Positions 25,437 through 34,082 of a DNA stretch of 64,000 nucleotides are shown here, piece by piece. This stretch comes from Verrucomicrobiaceae bacterium E54 (GTDB lineage Bacteria > Verrucomicrobiota > Verrucomicrobiia > Verrucomicrobiales > Akkermansiaceae). Where the stretch lies: NCBI GenBank assembly GCA_022548915.1, contig JAKZES010000017.1, forward strand, positions 1 to 64,000, written 5' to 3'. Position 1 is the first letter of the stretch. Every line of letters begins with the position of its first letter. Under the pieces are notes generated by a model that saw only the letters and a list, made by a program, of their open reading frames with translations, was not told the origin of the DNA and ran no database searches. The position numbers were made by a program, and so were the translations under genes.

Positions 25437-26411
25437 GTGAAGAAAGCCGTTGCCATTCTGCTGCCGTGCCTTCTCGCCGTGGCGGCGATCCTGCTCTTCG
25501 CCAATCGCGAAGACAACCCATCCGCCGGTGCCGGGCCCGGGCAGCTGGAGATTCAAAACGTCGCGCCCGAGCTTTCCGCACAGCTCTCCGGTGCCAGGGC
25601 CTACGCCCACATCGAGGAGATCCTCAAGTTCGGCCCCCGCCCGCCGGCCAGCGAGGGACTCGCCCGGACCATCGAATACCTGGAAACCACGCTGGCCGGG
25701 TATGGCTGGAAAACGGAGCGACAGACCTTCAAGGCCGCGACGCCGGATGGCCCGGTGGACTTCACCAATCTCATGGCGCGGCACGAGTCCGCGGACCCGC
25801 TGCCGGCTTCGCTGCCGTGGATCGTCGGTGGCCACATCGACTCGAAGATCCTCCCGGAACCCTTCGTCGGCGCGAACGACGGCGGCTCCTCCACCGGCAT
25901 CCTGCTGGATATGGCACGCGTGCTTTCCACGGATCCCAAATCGGCCTCGAAGATCGAAATCGTGTTCTTCGACGGAGAAGAGGCCTTCCGGCCGGGAATC
26001 ACCGCGACCGACGGTCTCTACGGATCGAAGTACTTCGCCCACGTCATGACGACCAAGCGAAGCTCGTGGCCCGGCGGCGGCATCATCCTCGACATCGTCG
26101 GCGATCCCGACCACGACCTCCTCTACAGCCCGGAGGCGCCCGAGCACTTTGTCAGGACCATCGAGAGCTGTGCCGGACGACGCTCGTTCACCAAGCCGTT
26201 CCGGATGTCGCCGTTCCCCATTCTCGACGATCACGTCCCGCTCCAGAATGCGGGAATCCCCTGCCTCCACGTCATCGGCGAATTCGGCAGGATGAGCTAC
26301 TGGCACACGCCGGACGACACAATCGACAAGGTCGATGCGGGCATGCTGGAGAAGGTCGGGCGGATGACGCTCGACTTCCTCGCCGAAGTGCCCGCGCCCG
26401 AAGCTCCGTGA
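25437..26411 (+). CDS. M28-family zinc enzyme, glutaminyl-cyclase-like
   Basis: 324 residues from a GTG at 25437, 12 bp after parB. An N-terminal hydrophobic segment acts as signal or anchor. The M28 fold shows its metal and catalytic residues: H133 and D135 (GGHIDSK), D148 (GANDGG), E181-E182 (FFDGEEAF), D219 and H290 (YWHTPDD). FDGEEAF plus YGSKYFA resemble animal and bacterial glutaminyl-peptide cyclotransferases more than aminopeptidases. If so, it makes N-terminal pyroglutamate on exported proteins. The distinction from an aminopeptidase is inference. Confidence 0.85.
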   Translation: MKKAVAILLPCLLAVAAILLFANREDNPSAGAGPGQLEIQNVAPELSAQLSGARAYAHIEEILKFGPRPPASEGLARTIEYLETTLAGYGWKTERQTFKAATPDGPVDFTNLMARHESADPLPASLPWIVGGHIDSKILPEPFVGANDGGSSTGILLDMARVLSTDPKSASKIEIVFFDGEEAFRPGITATDGLYGSKYFAHVMTTKRSSWPGGGIILDIVGDPDHDLLYSPEAPEHFVRTIESCAGRRSFTKPFRMSPFPILDDHVPLQNAGIPCLHVIGEFGRMSYWHTPDDTIDKVDAGMLEKVGRMTLDFLAEVPAPEAP

Positions 26412-26448
26412 GCTGGTGCCCGGGGCGCAATTTCCGGACATTTTTCCG

Positions 26449-26477
26449 TTGTCAAAACCGGGCTGGCCTCCCTAAAT
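26449..26477 (+). promoter_or_regulatory. putative promoter of the tRNA-Phe gene
   Basis: ttgtca at 26449-26454 and ctaaat at 26472-26477 lie 17 bases apart. The tRNA starts at 26503, about 25 bases downstream of the -10, as expected for a stable RNA promoter. Confidence 0.5.
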
Positions 26478-26502
26478 CCCCGCCCACCTCCCGAGGTCAT
26501 CA

Positions 26503-26578
26503 GGCTCGATAGCTCAGTTGGTAGAGCAGCGGATTGAAAATCCGCGTGTCGGCGGTTCGATCCCGTCTCGAGCCACCA
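26503..26578 (+). tRNA. tRNA-Phe (GAA)
   Basis: A perfect 7-bp acceptor stem (ggctcga / tcgagcc), D-arm with agctcagttggtagagc, anticodon stem gcgga/tccgc with loop ttgaaaa giving anticodon GAA, T-arm with ggttcgatccc, and an encoded CCA at 26576-26578. It is the only RNA gene seen in the window. Its 3' end is duplicated downstream at 26730-26758. Confidence 0.96.
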
Positions 26579-26758
26579 CCTCACCTCTCGGCTTGGCCAC
26601 CTCAGGCACCCCCGCAACCTCGACAGCCGCCGACACGTGTCGGCAATGCACGGCGAGACGAGCGCAGCGAGTTGAGCGGATCCTCCCCCGGCGCAGCCGC
26701 AAGACGCATGGTGAAGCTCCGCTTCACAATTCGATCCCGTCTCGAGCCACCACCTCAC
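26556..26758 (+). repeat. duplicated 3' tail of tRNA-Phe bounding a 145-bp insert
   Basis: A perfect 29-bp direct repeat (26556-26584 and 26730-26758) covers the T-loop, acceptor stem, CCA and six bases beyond. The 145-bp interval holds a 16-bp perfect palindrome at 26629-26644 and a 7-bp hairpin gtgaagc/gcttcac at 26711-26727. It contains no gene. It looks like a small tRNA-tail element or a tandem duplication rather than a full integrative element. Confidence 0.8.
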
Positions 26759-27502
26759 TGCGGCGTCACTTCCTTGAGCCACGCCTCGTGCATGACCCGC
26801 AACCGGGTGACGAGTCCGGGCTTTTCCGCGGAGTAGTCCTTCACTTCCGGCTTGGCATCCGTGAGGCGATGCAATGACACCCCGGATTCCCCCCCATCCC
26901 GCGCCCCCTTGCCGATCAGCTTCCACTCACCGTCCCGGACCATCCAGTCCTGGCGCCACGCAAGGTGGAGCACCTCGCCATACAGACAAGTGGCTTCCGC
27001 CGACTGGACGATGGGCAGCAGGCTGTGCCCGTCCAACTCCGGCGACCCGGGCGTCCGCTCGATTCCACAAAGTTCGAGCACGGTCGGATACCAGTCCATG
27101 GCGGTCATGATCTGATCGCGCACCTCTCCGGACGGAAGCTTTCCGGGATAGCTGATGATGGCCGGCACCCGGATGCCGCCTTCGAAAAAAGTCCCCTTGT
27201 GGCCGATCCACTTGCCGGTGTTGCCCGCCCCGCTGGCCCCGTAGAAGTATCCTTCCATGCGGCCACTCGAGTGCCCGGCCCGCCGGATCCGGAGAGAGGT
27301 CTCCTCCGAATGCCCGTTGTCGCTCATGAAGATCACGACCGTGTTCCTCCGCAACCCGAGCTCGTCCAGCTTGCCGACAATCTCACCAATGTAGTGGTCG
27401 GTGGCGGTGATCATCGGCCAGGAAGATCACCACGTTCGGTCGGGCGTCGAGCGGGAGCCCGCCCAGCCCCAGCAACAGTAGCGTGAAGATGATGCCCCTC
27501 AT
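26755..27502 (-). pseudogene. sulfatase pseudogene with internal deletion and frameshift
   Basis: The N-terminus starts at the ATG at 27502 with a signal peptide and RPNVVIFLADD, the canonical sulfatase start. It then runs out of frame and stops at 27383. The C-terminal part reads from about 27414 (MITATDHYIGEIVGKL, then VVIFMSDNGHS) to the stop at 26755. Everything between, normally about 200 or more residues including the Cys/Ser-x-Pro-x-Arg formylglycine site, is missing. The C-terminal piece (219 residues) is otherwise well preserved, so the loss seems recent or is an assembly artefact. It is the third gene of the DUF1549-DUF1553/DUF1501 operon. Its stop codon lies inside the tRNA-tail repeat. 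Confidence 0.88.
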
Positions 27503-27508
27503 CACTTC

Positions 27509-28939
27509 TCAGGCCAGCGCCTTCTTGATCAGACTCCCATGCACGTCGGTCAGCCGGTACTGGCGGCCCTGATACTTGAAGAGCAGCCTCTCGTGGTCGA
27601 TCCCGAGCAGGTGCAGGATGGTCGCGTTGAGGTCGTGCACGTGCACCGGATCCTCGAGGATGTTGTAGCTGTAGTCGTCGGTCGCTCCGATCGTCGTGCC
27701 CTTCTTCACCCCGGCCCCGGCCATCCACATGGTGAAGCATCGCGGATGGTGGTCCCTGCCGTAGTTCTCCCGCGTCAGCTTTCCCTGCGAGTAGATGGTT
27801 CGGCCAAACTCACCACCCCAGATCACCAGGGTGTCTTCCAACAGGCCGCGTTGCCTGAGGTCCCGCAGGAGCCCGGCGGTGGCGTGGTCGGTATCGTAGC
27901 ACTGCCCCTTCAGCGCCTTCGGCAAGCCGCCGTGGTGATCCCACCCCTGGTGAAACAGCTGCACGAAACGCACGCCCCGCTCCGCCAGCCGGCGCGCCAG
28001 CAGGCAGTTGGCCGCGTAGGTCCCGGGCTTCTTCACCTCCGGACCGTAGAGACCCAGGACCGACTCCGGTTCACCGGACACATCGGTCAGTTCCGGCACA
28101 CTCGCCTGCATCCGGAAGGCCATCTCATACTGCGCGATGCGGGCCTCGATCTCGGGGTCTCCGACGATGGCATGCCTGCGTCCGTTGAGCCGGGCGAGAT
28201 CATCGAGCATGTCGCGGCGGCGTGAGCGGTCGATCCCCGCCGGGTCCGAGAGGTAGAGCACCGGGTCGCCGGTGTTGCGGAACTTCACCCCGCTGTGCTG
28301 GGTCGGCAGGAAGCCCGGCTCCCAGTAGCGATTGGCCAGGGGCTGGTCGTCCGGGCGACCCGTCCCCCTCGAAGTCAGCACCACGTAGTTCGGCAGGTCG
28401 CGGTTGATACTACCCAGGCCGTAGGACACCCACGAGCCGATGCTCGGGCGTCCCGCAAGCTGCGAGCCCGACTGGAAGAAGGTGACCGCCGGGTCGTGGT
28501 TGATCGCCTCGGTGTGCATCGAGCGGATGATGCAGAGATCGTCCACCACCTTCGCGGTTTCGGGCAGCAACTCACTGACCCAGGTCCCGCTCTTGCCGTG
28601 CCGGGCAAAGTCGAAGATCGAGGGAGCCACCGGCAGCGTCTTCTGGCCCGAGGTCATGCCGGTGATGCGCTGGCCCATGCGGATCGACCCGGGCAGTTCC
28701 TCGCCGAAGCGCTCCTTGAGGCCCGGCTTCGGGTCCCACAGGTCCATCTGCGACGGACCGCCCGACTGGAAAAGGTAGATCACCCGCTTGGCCTTGGCCT
28801 GATGATGAAGCGTGTCGATCACCGGTGTTTCGCCGAATGCCTCCGACCCGAGGATGGATCCGAGCGCCGTCAGGCCGAAGCCGTGCGCCGAGGTCTTGAG
28901 GAAAACCCGGCGGTTCACGCTGTCTCTGAATGCGTTCAT
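27509..28939 (-). CDS. Tat-exported DUF1501 protein
   Basis: 476 residues from the ATG at 28939, which overlaps the stop of the upstream gene as ATGA. The N-terminus NRRVFLKTS is a twin-arginine signal. The DUF1501 fold, related to alkaline phosphatase/sulfatase, shows [42 protein letters not shown] and YGRDHHP, the His/Asp residues expected to bind metals. Members occur next to DUF1549-DUF1553 proteins and sulfatases in Planctomycetes and Verrucomicrobia, probably in polysaccharide or sulfated-glycan utilisation. The exact reaction is unknown. Confidence 0.92.
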   Translation of the reverse strand: MNAFRDSVNRRVFLKTSAHGFGLTALGSILGSEAFGETPVIDTLHHQAKAKRVIYLFQSGGPSQMDLWDPKPGLKERFGEELPGSIRMGQRITGMTSGQKTLPVAPSIFDFARHGKSGTWVSELLPETAKVVDDLCIIRSMHTEAINHDPAVTFFQSGSQLAGRPSIGSWVSYGLGSINRDLPNYVVLTSRGTGRPDDQPLANRYWEPGFLPTQHSGVKFRNTGDPVLYLSDPAGIDRSRRRDMLDDLARLNGRRHAIVGDPEIEARIAQYEMAFRMQASVPELTDVSGEPESVLGLYGPEVKKPGTYAANCLLARRLAERGVRFVQLFHQGWDHHGGLPKALKGQCYDTDHATAGLLRDLRQRGLLEDTLVIWGGEFGRTIYSQGKLTRENYGRDHHPRCFTMWMAGAGVKKGTTIGATDDYSYNILEDPVHVHDLNATILHLLGIDHERLLFKYQGRQYRLTDVHGSLIKKALA

Positions 28940-31347
28940 TCCTTGGTAATCACTTCGTCGAGGTTGAGGATGATGCTGGCGGTTGTCGTGAGCGCGGCCA
29001 GCTCGACCGGATCCACACCCTCCATCACCGGCGCTTCGCCGGCCTGCAGCAGGGCCTTGGCCTCGTCGGGATTCGCCCGATAGCCCTCCAGGCGCCGCCC
29101 GTGGCCCTGGATCAGGACGACGAGTTCCTGCGGATCCGGTTCCCGCGAGGTGGCGCAGCGCCAACCCCAGGTCAGTCGCTCCTCAAGGTCGGCCCCATGC
29201 TTCATCATGCGCTCGGCGAACTTGCGGGACGCCTCGACGTAGGTGACGTCATTCATCAGCGCGAGCGCCTGGAGCGGCGTGTTGCTGCGCGAGCGCTTGA
29301 CCACGCAGACCTCACGACTCGGCATGTCGAAAAGGGTCATTCCCGGCGGCGCGGCGGTGCGTTTCCAGATCGTGTAGAGGCTGCGCCGGTACTGCCCGCC
29401 ATCGGTGTCGTGGGAGTAGTTCCGGAGGTTTCCGTAGAAGTTCGTCTCACTCCAGATGCCCTTGGGCTGGTAGGGATAGACGCTGGGACCTCCCAGCTCG
29501 GGATTCAGCAGCCCGGCAATCGCCAGCGCCTGGTCGCGCACGGTCTCGGCCTGCACCCGGAAACGCGGCCCGCGGGTGAGCAGACGGTTCTCCGGATCGC
29601 GCTCGAGCCGCGCGGCATCGACCTTGCTGTCCTGCCGGTAGGCCCGGGTCATCACCATTTGCTTGAGCAGCGCCTTCACATCCCAGCCGCTCTCGATGAA
29701 CTCCGCCGCCAGCCAGTCGAGCAGCTCCGGATGGCTCGGCCAGTCGGCCTGCACGCCGAGGTTCTCGCTCGAGGCCACCAGCCCGGTGCCGAACAGCAGC
29801 TCCCACAGGCGGTTCACCTGCACCCGCGCAGTCAGCGGGTGTTCCCGGCCGACCAGCCACCGCGCCAGCCCGAGACGGTTCATTTCCTCGCCCTCCGGAA
29901 GCGGCGGCAGAAAGGCCGGCAGCCCCGCCTGAACCTCCTCGCCCGGCTGGTCGTACTCGCCGCGATTGAGCACGAAGGTCCGGCGCGGCTTCTCCATCTC
30001 GGCCATCACCATCACCGACTGGATCCTGCGCTCCAGCCCGGCGCGCTTCTGGCGCAAGGCCAGCACCTTGTCCTTCAGCTCCCGTGCCTCCGGCTGGGCG
30101 AGTTTCCGGACCTCCCGCTCAAGCCGCGCGTCCCCGTTGCCGTTCCTCTTCGTGAAGGGCTGCTTCGCGATTCCGTGAACCCCGCTTGGCAGCCACTCCA
30201 TCAGACGCTTCTCCCCCTGCTCGATTTCCCGGGTGATCCGATTGAACTCGGCCTCCTCTTCCGGCGTGTGCAGCTTCAGCACCGGCTTGAAGTTCCCCTG
30301 CCGGCCCGGCCCCTTGCCTTCCTCGTCGACATTGTGGAAGAAGGCGAAGAACTGATAGAACTCGCGCTGGGTGAGCGGGTCGTACTTGTGATCGTGGCAG
30401 CGGGCGCAATTCATCGTCAGGCCCAGCCACACCGCCCCGACGGTGTCCACGCGGTCCATCACGTTCTCGATCAGCCATTCGTCGGCCAGTGCCCCGCCCT
30501 CGGTGTTGATCCGGTGGTTGCGGTTGAAACCGGTGCCGAGGATCTGCTCGGGCGTGGCATCGGGCAGCATGTCGCCGGCGATCTGCTCGATGGTGAACCG
30601 GTCGAAAGACTTGTTGTCGTTGAAGGAGCGGATCACCCAGTCGCGCCAGGGCCACTGGTAGCGCTCCCAGTCGGCCTGAAATCCATGGGTGTCGGCATAG
30701 CGGGCCCCGTCCAGCCACCACATCGCCATGCGCTCTCCGTAGTGCGGCGAGGCGAGCAGTCGATCGATCTGGCGTTCGTAGGCATCCGCCCTCTCATCCC
30801 GCAGAAAGCCCTCGATTTCCTCGACGCTCGCCGGCAGCCCGGTCAGGTCGAGACTGAGGCGCCGAAGGAGCTTCCCCCGGCTCGCCTCGGGCATCCCCTC
30901 CATTCCGACTTCGGCCCGTCGGCGGTCGATGAAGGCATCGATCGCCTCGGCACCCCGTTTTCCGCCCGGCACCGGTGGCCGCTCGATTCGCTGAAACGCC
31001 CAATGCGCTTCGTACTCGGCGCCCTCTTCGATCCACTGCTCAAGCAACTTCTTCTCCTCCGCCTCGAGCTTGAGCGGATGCCGCGGCGGCGGCATCACCA
31101 GGTCGGGGTCGCTTGAAAGGATCCGGCGGATCATTTCGCTGGCCCCGGGATCACCGGGGACGATCGCCCGCGCGCCATCGCGCCCGGCGAAGGCACTCGC
31201 CGGATCGTCGAGGCGCAGATCGGCCTCGACCGCCGCCTCGTCCGCCCCGTGGCAGGCCAGGCAACGGTCCGAAAGGATCGGCCGGATGTCGCGGTTGAAG
31301 CGCACCTCGCCGGTGACGGCGGGAGCAAGTAGTAGCGACAGGACCAT
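28936..31347 (-). CDS. exported PSCyt/DUF1549-DUF1553 cytochrome-like protein
   Basis: 803 residues from the ATG at 31347, which gives a signal peptide ([13 protein letters not shown]); an upstream TTG at 31416 is less likely. Haem motif CLACH at residues 29-33 (PSCyt1 domain), then DUF1549 with [14 protein letters not shown], a coiled segment at about 430-490, and DUF1553 with [19 protein letters not shown] near the end. It heads the operon with DUF1501 and the broken sulfatase. A periplasmic electron-transfer or oxidoreductase role is assumed from the haem site only. Confidence 0.93.
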   Translation of the reverse strand: MVLSLLLAPAVTGEVRFNRDIRPILSDRCLACHGADEAAVEADLRLDDPASAFAGRDGARAIVPGDPGASEMIRRILSSDPDLVMPPPRHPLKLEAEEKKLLEQWIEEGAEYEAHWAFQRIERPPVPGGKRGAEAIDAFIDRRRAEVGMEGMPEASRGKLLRRLSLDLTGLPASVEEIEGFLRDERADAYERQIDRLLASPHYGERMAMWWLDGARYADTHGFQADWERYQWPWRDWVIRSFNDNKSFDRFTIEQIAGDMLPDATPEQILGTGFNRNHRINTEGGALADEWLIENVMDRVDTVGAVWLGLTMNCARCHDHKYDPLTQREFYQFFAFFHNVDEEGKGPGRQGNFKPVLKLHTPEEEAEFNRITREIEQGEKRLMEWLPSGVHGIAKQPFTKRNGNGDARLEREVRKLAQPEARELKDKVLALRQKRAGLERRIQSVMVMAEMEKPRRTFVLNRGEYDQPGEEVQAGLPAFLPPLPEGEEMNRLGLARWLVGREHPLTARVQVNRLWELLFGTGLVASSENLGVQADWPSHPELLDWLAAEFIESGWDVKALLKQMVMTRAYRQDSKVDAARLERDPENRLLTRGPRFRVQAETVRDQALAIAGLLNPELGGPSVYPYQPKGIWSETNFYGNLRNYSHDTDGGQYRRSLYTIWKRTAAPPGMTLFDMPSREVCVVKRSRSNTPLQALALMNDVTYVEASRKFAERMMKHGADLEERLTWGWRCATSREPDPQELVVLIQGHGRRLEGYRANPDEAKALLQAGEAPVMEGVDPVELAALTTTASIILNLDEVITKE

Positions 31348-31558
31348 GGGTCCCGCCCTATGGATCGAGCGTCGACTGATCCGCCCCCTACGAAGCCCGG
31401 CGGCCTCGCCTTGCAAACCTCCTTGAAGCCGCGGGCTGGACTTCCAGCTCGGCTGGACCGAGGATTTCGGGCGGAAGGGCGCAATAAACCTGCCTTCCGT
31501 GCGTAAAGGGACTAGCCAATCCAGCCGATCGGCACCCGTTCAACCAACCCACCAATCT

Positions 31559-32824
31559 ATGAATACACCCTGGACCCGACGTTCCTTCATCGAAGCCTCC
31601 ACACTGACCGGTGCCGCCCTGGCGGCCTCCCCGCTCATGGCGGCCAACATCAATTCCGGCACCAAGACGCTGAAAGCCGGCCTGATCGGCTGCGGCGGAC
31701 GCGGAAACGGCGCGATCAAGAACTGGATCGAAGCCTGCAAACTCCTCGGCATCGAGGGCAAGCTGGTCGCCTGCGCCGACGCCTTCAAGGACAAGGCCGT
31801 CGGGGTCGGCAAGCAGCATGGGCTTTCCGAAGACAAGTGCTACGACGGATTCGACGGCTACCAGAAGGTGATCGCCAGCGACTGCGACTTCGTCCTGATG
31901 GCCACCCCTCCGGGCTTCCGTCCGCTCCACTTCGACGCCGCGGTCGAGGCCGGCAAGCACTGCTTCATCGAGAAGCCCGTGGCCGTCGACCCGGTCGGTG
32001 CCCGTGCGGTCATCGCCACCGGTGAAAAGGCCAAGGCCAAGGGTCTCGGCGTCGCCACCGGCACCCAGCGCCGGCACTCGGCCGGCTACCTGATGAACAA
32101 GGCCCGCATCGACGCCGGGGCGATCGGCGAGATCAAGGGTGGAATCATCCAGTGGAACGGCCGCATCCCGTGGATCAAGCGCCGCCAGGACGGCGACACC
32201 AACGCCTCCTACATGGCGCGCAACTGGCTCAACTTCACCGAGCTCTCCGGAGACCACATCGTCGAGCAGCACGTCCACAACATCGACGTCGCCATCTGGT
32301 ATCTCGGCCGGATTCCCGTGTCGGCCCTCGGCTTCGGTGGCCGCGCCCGTCGCGAGACCGGCAACCAGTTCGACTTCTTCAGCGTCGATCTCGACTTTGG
32401 CGACGACGTTCACATCCACAGCCAGTGCCGCCAGATCGCCGGGTGCTACGACCGGGTCGGCGAGATGTTCACCGGCACCGAAGGCTCCTGCCTCGGCGGT
32501 GGCAAGATCAACGGCAAGGAGGTCCAGGTGCCGGAAATCAAGCTTGAGTCCGGCAATGGCCAGGTGCAGGAGCACGTGGCACTGATCAAGAGCATCATCG
32601 CCGGTGAGCCGCTCAACGAATCCAAGCAGATCGCCGAGTCGACCATGGTGGCCATCATGAGCCGGATGTCCGCCTACACCGGCCAGATGGTCCGCTGGGT
32701 GGACGTGATGGAGAACGAGAAGTCTCCGTTCTACAACTACGCCTGCACTCCCGGCGCCCTCGCCTTCGAGAAGGGCGAAATCGAACTTCCCGAGGAAGTG
32801 CCGCCGGTCCCCGGCAAGGCCTGA
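31559..32824 (+). CDS. Tat-exported Gfo/Idh/MocA-family oxidoreductase
   Basis: 421 residues from the ATG at 31559; an earlier start at 31499 would mask the Tat signal. TRRSFIEASTLTGAALAAS is a twin-arginine signal. The Rossmann motif GLIGCGGRGNGAI is followed by the family's EKPVAVD (Lys of the EKP motif) and an HVHNIDVAIWYLG catalytic His region. These enzymes oxidise or epimerise sugars and related polyols with bound NAD(P). A periplasmic form with pre-folded cofactor suits Tat export. A strong terminator follows. Confidence 0.93.
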   Translation: MNTPWTRRSFIEASTLTGAALAASPLMAANINSGTKTLKAGLIGCGGRGNGAIKNWIEACKLLGIEGKLVACADAFKDKAVGVGKQHGLSEDKCYDGFDGYQKVIASDCDFVLMATPPGFRPLHFDAAVEAGKHCFIEKPVAVDPVGARAVIATGEKAKAKGLGVATGTQRRHSAGYLMNKARIDAGAIGEIKGGIIQWNGRIPWIKRRQDGDTNASYMARNWLNFTELSGDHIVEQHVHNIDVAIWYLGRIPVSALGFGGRARRETGNQFDFFSVDLDFGDDVHIHSQCRQIAGCYDRVGEMFTGTEGSCLGGGKINGKEVQVPEIKLESGNGQVQEHVALIKSIIAGEPLNESKQIAESTMVAIMSRMSAYTGQMVRWVDVMENEKSPFYNYACTPGALAFEKGEIELPEEVPPVPGKA

Positions 32825-32842
32825 TTGGCAGCCGATTCATCC

Positions 32843-32873
32843 AAAGGGCGGGCAGCAATGCCCGCCCTTTTTT
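32843..32873 (+). terminator. rho-independent terminator
   Basis: A perfect 12-bp stem (32843-32854 with 32859-32870) closed by a GCAA tetraloop and ending in six Ts, directly after the oxidoreductase gene. Confidence 0.92.
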
Positions 32874-32875
32874 AT

Positions 32876-32965
32876 GGAGCTGCGGCATCCTGCCGCTGAA
32901 CGCGCCACCGCCCGATTTACACAAACTGCGGCAGGATGCCGCAGCTCCCCATGCCGCAGCTCCCC
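32876..32965. repeat. 21-bp perfect inverted repeat with an extra partial copy
   Basis: Bases 32876-32896 and 32928-32948 are perfect reverse complements (arms with ggagctgcggcatcc) around a 31-nt spacer. The string atgccgcagctcccc at 32936-32950 is repeated directly at 32951-32965. It lies between the terminator and the end of recF and resembles a BIME/REP-type element. Confidence 0.75.
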
Positions 32966-34026
32966 TACTCCACCCTCCCCGCCGTCACGCGGAAGCGCCT
33001 GAGCTTGGCCAGATCCGGCGACTCCTCCAACCAGTCGAGGTGGGTGGTCGTGATCAACCGCTGCGCATCGCCCGGCAGAGCCTTCATCACCGCGTTGCGC
33101 CGGGCCACGTCCAGCTCCCCGAAGACATCATCGATCAGCCAGATCGGCTGCACCCCTCGCGTCTCCGCCAGCACCGTTCCCTGGGCCAGTTTCAGCGCCA
33201 GGGCCAGCGTCCGCTGCTGCCCCTCGCTGCCGTAGGTGCCCGCGTCGAGTCCGTTCAGCCGAAAAATCAGCTCGTCGCGGTGCGGCCCGACCAGGCTCCG
33301 GCGTTGACGCAGTTCCCGCTCCCGCGCCTGCTCGAAGGCGGCGGCAAGGTCCATGCCGCCCTCCGCCCGGTATTCCAGCTCCAGCTTCTCCGGATGCCCG
33401 GCGATGCCCTCCTGCCGCTCCGCCACCGCCGGGGCCAGTCGTTCGGATACCGAGACCCGCACCGAGCGCAGGACCGCCGCTGCCTCGACCATCACACCTT
33501 CGTAGGACCGGATCTCCGCCTCCCGCCGTGCCGGATCCTTGAGCAGGAAATTCCGCGCCTTCAGCGCCCGGCGGTAGCGGGCCAGCGCCCGACGATAATC
33601 CGGCGCCACCTGTGATCCGATGAAATCCAGATACCGCCGCCTCGTCTCGCCGCCACCGCGCACCATCTCGATGTCGTCGTTCCCCATCCACACCAGCAGC
33701 CCGCCATCCTCGAGGTAGGCACCCTGGCTCGCGCGAGTCTCGCCATCGACCCGGAAATCCATCGGCTGCCGCGATCGCCAATCCACCCGCCGCTCGCAGT
33801 TCCACGCCTCGCCCGCCAGCCCGAATCCCCCCGCTCCATCGATCCGCGCCAGCGTCGACATCCGCGCGGTCCGCGGCGAATGCAGCCGGATCAGCAGGCA
33901 CACCGCCTCCAGCACCGAGGTCTTGCCCTGCGCATTGCGCCCGGTGAAGACCGCACCGCTCGCCGGCACTTCCAGCGCCAGGCTCTCGAAGCACCGGAAA
34001 TCCACCGCTCTCAGGGTTCGCAGCAT
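32965..34026 (-). CDS. recF: DNA replication/repair protein RecF
   Basis: 353 residues from the ATG at 34026. Walker A is GRNAQGKTS (residues 29-37), the ABC signature region is YGSEGQQRTLALALKLA, and Walker B is WLIDDVFGELD; GPHRDEL is the RecF lid motif. RecF helps load RecA at gaps with RecO and RecR. It is not next to dnaA, dnaN or gyrB here, unlike in many bacteria. The coding end abuts the 21-bp inverted repeat. Confidence 0.95.
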   Translation of the reverse strand: MLRTLRAVDFRCFESLALEVPASGAVFTGRNAQGKTSVLEAVCLLIRLHSPRTARMSTLARIDGAGGFGLAGEAWNCERRVDWRSRQPMDFRVDGETRASQGAYLEDGGLLVWMGNDDIEMVRGGGETRRRYLDFIGSQVAPDYRRALARYRRALKARNFLLKDPARREAEIRSYEGVMVEAAAVLRSVRVSVSERLAPAVAERQEGIAGHPEKLELEYRAEGGMDLAAAFEQARERELRQRRSLVGPHRDELIFRLNGLDAGTYGSEGQQRTLALALKLAQGTVLAETRGVQPIWLIDDVFGELDVARRNAVMKALPGDAQRLITTTHLDWLEESPDLAKLRRFRVTAGRVE

Positions 34027-34082
34027 CCGCGCACAGACTGACGCCTTTCCGCCTCCAGCCAAACCCGAATCTCAAGCCTGCG

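Noticed and set aside
24528-26411. parS site near parB
   Set aside because: I looked for a tgttncacgtgnaaca-type palindrome around parB and saw none. This was a visual search and not exhaustive.
26556-26758. Integrated genomic island at tRNA-Phe
   Set aside because: The repeat copies are only 174 bp apart and enclose no integrase or any gene, so a full island is excluded. Only a small element or duplication remains.
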